Source of the DNA: Pseudomonadota bacterium
Lineage (GTDB): Bacteria; Pseudomonadota; Alphaproteobacteria; Ferrovibrionales; Ferrovibrionaceae
Reading direction: 5' to 3'
Assembly: GCA_023434425.1 (NCBI GenBank)
Contig: JAEYSS010000024.1
Span: 1 to 16,589 of the forward strand
Length of the DNA stretch: 16,589 nt
Below are positions 12,948-16,589 of this stretch, in pieces. The stretch's first letter is position 1. Each line of letters starts with the position of its first letter. The translations under genes were made by a program, and so were the position numbers. Below the pieces are notes generated by a model. It searched no databases. It worked only from the letters and a program-made list of their open reading frames with translations, and was not told where the DNA came from.

Positions 12948-13964
12948 GTGATCCAGAAGAATTGGACCGATCTGATTAAGCCGAACAAGCTGGTGATCGA
13001 GCCGGGCGCCGTGCCTGGCCGGACTGCCACGATTGTCGCCGAGCCGCTGGAGCGTGGTTTCGGCCTGACGCTCGGCAACGCGCTGCGTCGCGTTCTGCTG
13101 TCGTCGCTGCAGGGCGCTGCCGTCACGTCGATCAAGATCGACGGCGTGCTGCATGAATTCTCCTCTATCCCGGGCGTGCGTGAAGACGTCACCGACATCG
13201 TGCTGAACATCAAGTCGATGGCGCTGAAGATGCACGGCGAGGGCCCGAAGCGCATGCATCTGAATGCGCAGGGCCCGGTCGAAGTGACCGCCAAGATGAT
13301 CGAGACCGGCCACGACATCGAAGTCATGGATCCGAACCACGTGCTCTGCACGCTGGATGCCGGCGCCAGCATCCGCATGGAACTGACCGTCGAGACCGGC
13401 AAGGGCTATGTGCCGGCTTCGGCCAACCGTCCGGAAGATGCGCCGATCGGCCTGATCCCGGTCGATGCGCTGTACAGCCCGGTGCGCAAGGTCTCCTACA
13501 AGGTCGAGAATACCCGCGAGGGCCAGATTCTCGACTATGACAAGCTGACCATGCAGATGGAGACCAACGGCGCGATCAAGCCGGATGACGCGCTGGCCTA
13601 TGCCGCGCGTATCCTGCAGGACCAGCTGCAGCTCTTCATCAACTTCGAAGAGCCGAAGGCGGAAAGCCGCGAGAAGATCACCAGCGAGCCGGAGTTCAAT
13701 CCGAACCTGCTGCGCCGCGTCGACGAGCTGGAGCTCTCGGTGCGTTCGGCCAACTGCCTGAAGAACGACAACATCGTCTACATCGGTGATCTGATCCAGA
13801 AGACCGAGGCGGAGATGCTGCGCACGCCGAATTTCGGCCGCAAGTCGCTCAACGAGATCAAGGAAGTTCTGGCTCAGATGGGTCTGCATCTCGGTATGCA
13901 TGTCCCCAACTGGCCGCCGGAGAATATCGAGGAACTGGCGAAGAAGCTGCAGGATCAGTATTGA
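12948..13964 (+). CDS. rpoA: RNA polymerase alpha subunit
   Basis: The 338-aa product is full length. The N-terminal dimerisation domain has ERGFGLTLGNALRRVLLSSL at 35-54 and HEFSSIPGVREDVTDI near 69-84. A linker around 235-250 leads to the C-terminal domain with LSVRSANCLKND at 263-274 and GRKSLNEIKEVL at 297-308. Arg266 aligns with E. coli Arg265, the main contact to UP-element DNA and activators. The GTG start gives the conserved N-terminus IQKNWTDLIKPNKL; ACGAGG lies about 5 nt upstream. Alpha nucleates polymerase assembly and receives regulator signals. Its place between rpsK and rplQ ties polymerase output to ribosome synthesis. Confidence 0.99.
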   Translation: MIQKNWTDLIKPNKLVIEPGAVPGRTATIVAEPLERGFGLTLGNALRRVLLSSLQGAAVTSIKIDGVLHEFSSIPGVREDVTDIVLNIKSMALKMHGEGPKRMHLNAQGPVEVTAKMIETGHDIEVMDPNHVLCTLDAGASIRMELTVETGKGYVPASANRPEDAPIGLIPVDALYSPVRKVSYKVENTREGQILDYDKLTMQMETNGAIKPDDALAYAARILQDQLQLFINFEEPKAESREKITSEPEFNPNLLRRVDELELSVRSANCLKNDNIVYIGDLIQKTEAEMLRTPNFGRKSLNEIKEVLAQMGLHLGMHVPNWPPENIEELAKKLQDQY

Positions 13965-13999
13965 TCCTGTCCGCCTAAAGGAAGATCGAGGAGAGTCCC

Positions 14000-14419
14000 A
14001 TGCGTCACCGCAATGCCGGCCGCAAACTGAACAAGTCCAGCGCGCATCGTCGCGCCATGTTTGGCAACATGGTTGCGTCGCTGATCAAGCACGAGCAGAT
14101 CACCACCACGCTGCCGAAGGCCAAGGAGCTGAAGCCGCTGATCGACAAGCTGATCACGCTCGGCAAGCGCGGCGATCTGCATGCCCGTCGCCAGGCGCTC
14201 TCCTTCATCCCGGAGAAGTCGGCGGTCGACAAGCTGTTCTCGACGCTGAACCAGCGCTATGCCTCGCGCAACGGCGGCTACAGCCGCGTGCTGAAGGCGG
14301 GCTTCCGCTATGGCGATGCCGCCCCGATGGCCGTGGTCGAACTGGTCGACCGCGATGTCACCGCCAAGGGCCAGGATTCGGGCCCGGTGGCGGAAGCGAC
14401 CGAGGAAGCCGCCGCCTGA
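14000..14419 (+). CDS. rplQ: 50S ribosomal protein L17
   Basis: The 139-aa product (E. coli 127) begins MRHRNAGRKLNKSSAHRRAM and has ASLIKHEQITTTLPKAKELK, the L17 core that binds 23S rRNA near the tunnel exit, and GDAAPMAVVELVDRD near the end. The final 20 or so residues are an acidic/Ala-rich tail. AGGAG lies 6 nt before the ATG. It is the last gene of the alpha block, as usual, and a strong terminator follows 27 nt after the stop. Confidence 0.99.
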   Translation: MRHRNAGRKLNKSSAHRRAMFGNMVASLIKHEQITTTLPKAKELKPLIDKLITLGKRGDLHARRQALSFIPEKSAVDKLFSTLNQRYASRNGGYSRVLKAGFRYGDAAPMAVVELVDRDVTAKGQDSGPVAEATEEAAA

Positions 14420-14446
14420 TCGGCAGCAGTCTTATCTGATGGGAAG

Positions 14447-14479
14447 CGGCGGTCCGGTTTCGGGCCGCCGTTTTCTTTT
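14447..14479 (+). terminator. Intrinsic terminator closing the ribosomal-protein cluster
   Basis: CGGCGGTCC (14447-14455) pairs with GGGCCGCCG (14462-14470), nine pairs with one T-G, loop GGTTTC, followed by TTTTCTTTT (14471-14479). This is the only standard rho-independent terminator that I see in the window and ends the + strand transcript after rplQ. The stop codon of the convergent PAS gene lies within its T-run. Read on the - strand the stem is not followed by a T-run, so it should work mainly in the + direction. Confidence 0.93.
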
Positions 14480-14924
14480 ACGGCGTGATGTCGCGTTCGG
14501 CCGCCGGCGTGAAGATCACGCCGGCCATGATCATCTCCACCTGGCCGTGGCCCAGCGGCAGGATCAGCGACTGGTGATCGACATAGCCGTCGCTGACCAG
14601 GCCGCGGCGCCGGATCAGCGCCGGCTGGCCGGAGGCGATCACCTCGCAATAGCTCTGCCGCGCCATCTCGGCCAGATCCGGCCAGGGATGCTGGTCGAGA
14701 TATTTGCCGGTCATATCGAAGCCCTGGCGCTGCGAGATGGCGGTGCCGAACAGGCGATAGCGGAAGCGCAGCGGCTCGGGTTCGATATCGACCAGAATCA
14801 GATGGCCGATGATGAAGCGCAGTTCGAGGGGATCGATATCCTCGCGGCCGGGATAGGGCCGGCCGGCGCGCTTCTCCTCCCAGTAGGCCTGCAGTTGCTG
14901 CAGGATCGGCTTTTCGAGCTTCAT
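14478..14924 (-). CDS. PAS_5-type PAS-domain protein, function unknown
   Basis: The 148-aa product resembles the small stand-alone PAS proteins (PAS_5 family) common in alphaproteobacteria. Family-like features are the opening helix with YWEEKRAGRPYPGREDIDPLELR at 14-36 (key part DIDPLELR), the strand LILVDIEPEP, RFRYRLFGTAISQRQGFDMTG at 53-73, and the final strands LILPLGHG and MIMAGVIF. There is no output domain, signal peptide or membrane segment, so it is a cytosolic sensor or binding module with unknown ligand. ATG 14924 is chosen; a TTG at 14945 would add seven residues. No strong Shine-Dalgarno is seen for either. It converges on rplQ and diverges from the protease gene. Confidence 0.85.
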   Translation of the reverse strand: MKLEKPILQQLQAYWEEKRAGRPYPGREDIDPLELRFIIGHLILVDIEPEPLRFRYRLFGTAISQRQGFDMTGKYLDQHPWPDLAEMARQSYCEVIASGQPALIRRRGLVSDGYVDHQSLILPLGHGQVEMIMAGVIFTPAAERDITP

Positions 14925-14989
14925 GGCGAGGTAGCATGGCCGCAAGCGGTGAATACGGCGTTAACCGTACCGCCCGGGCCGGCAGGCCA

Positions 14990-15019
14990 TTGAAAAGCCG
15001 GCGCGTTCCTCCCTATGTA
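14990..15019 (+). promoter_or_regulatory. Candidate promoter of the Do-type protease
   Basis: TTGAAA (14990-14995), 18 nt spacing, then TATGTA (15014-15019). Transcription would begin near 15026, only about 3 nt before the chosen ATG at 15029. No Shine-Dalgarno precedes that ATG, so the message may be almost leaderless. The match is moderate and the spacer long. Confidence 0.35.
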
Positions 15020-15028
15020 AGCCGGGCC

Positions 15029-16450
<1,422 letters not shown>

Positions 16451-16452
16451 TC

Positions 16453-16589
16453 ATGGCGAAGAAAGCCGCGGCGGGCGGCACGGGAGAAAGCCTGTTCGCA
16501 GCCGCCGGCATGGAAGCGGCGGGGCCGCTCGCCGACCGGCTGCGCCCGAAAACGCTGGACGAGGTGATCGGCCAGGATCATCTGCTGCA
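16453..16589 (+). CDS. rarA: Replication-associated recombination protein A, N-terminus (3' partial)
   Basis: The 45 complete codons read MAKKAAAGGTGESLFAAAGM and then PLADRLRPKTLDEVIGQDHLL, the conserved N-terminal signature of RarA/MgsA, the AAA+ ATPase that acts at stalled replication forks with SSB. LADRxRPxTLDEVxGQ is shared with the clamp-loader/RuvB superfamily; the order after a Do-type protease is common in alphaproteobacteria. The P-loop lies beyond the window edge. Start ATG is 2 nt after the protease stop, so they are probably co-transcribed; no strong Shine-Dalgarno is visible. Confidence 0.9.
   Translation, partial: MAKKAAAGGTGESLFAAAGMEAAGPLADRLRPKTLDEVIGQDHLL

Noticed and set aside
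14951..14975. Palindromic GTTAAC area in the PAS-protease spacer as an operator or CtrA site
   Set aside because: Only a 6-bp palindrome with weak flanking symmetry, and the spaced TTAA pair of a CtrA box is missing.
14310..14993. Long + strand ORF of 227 codons after rplQ
   Set aside because: It overlaps the rplQ 3' end out of frame and is antisense to the PAS gene; no Shine-Dalgarno, crosses the terminator, and the protein looks like GC-rich shadow sequence.
14936..15028. Upstream ATG extension of the serine protease
   Set aside because: It would put 31 Arg/Pro-rich residues before a normal signal peptide and overlaps the region upstream of the divergent PAS gene.

Overview
The window is the string of ribosomal-protein genes known as the str-S10-spc-alpha cluster of an alphaproteobacterium. 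All genes up to rplQ lie on the + strand. The evidence for an alphaproteobacterium is the gene order: adk sits between secY and rpsM, rpmJ is absent after secY, and rpsD is absent between rpsK and rpoA. High GC, the SecY N-terminus, the PAS_5-type protein and the Do-protease/rarA pair downstream agree. A Rhodospirillales-like organism is my best guess, but I cannot fix the genus.

Layout. Positions 3-248 are the 3' end of tuf (EF-Tu, last gene of the str block). The S10 block follows at 278-5414: rpsJ, rplC, rplD, rplW, rplB, rpsS, rplV, rpsC, rplP, rpmC, rpsQ. The spc block is 5449-11821: rplN, rplX, rplE, rpsN, rpsH, rplF, rplR, rpsE, rpmD, rplO, secY, adk. Spacers are mostly 2-35 nt, with several 1- or 4-nt overlaps (rplD/rplW, rplV/rpsC, secY/adk), so this is most likely one long read-through transcript with coupled translation. 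The alpha block is 12010-14419 (rpsM, rpsK, rpoA, rplQ) and ends at a strong intrinsic terminator (14447-14479).

Downstream, a small PAS-domain gene on the - strand converges on that terminator. It is divergent from a periplasmic Do/HtrA-type serine protease with two PDZ domains. The 5' end of rarA (replication-associated recombination ATPase) follows 2 nt after the protease and runs off the window.

The genes jointly supply ribosome subunits, the Sec channel that receives nascent membrane proteins, adenylate kinase, and the RNA polymerase alpha subunit. The protein content is conventional and I see no mobile element, CRISPR array or novel protein system. The most interesting part is non-coding: the 188-nt adk-rpsM spacer holds a near-consensus promoter with a GC-rich, stringent-type discriminator. 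It also holds a terminator-like hairpin inside the leader, an 8-nt long-range complementarity that competes with a hairpin at the transcript's 5' end, and a further hairpin against the rpsM Shine-Dalgarno. Two tandem hairpins also separate rplO from secY, and a possible 31-codon ORF overlaps the rpoA start by GTGA.
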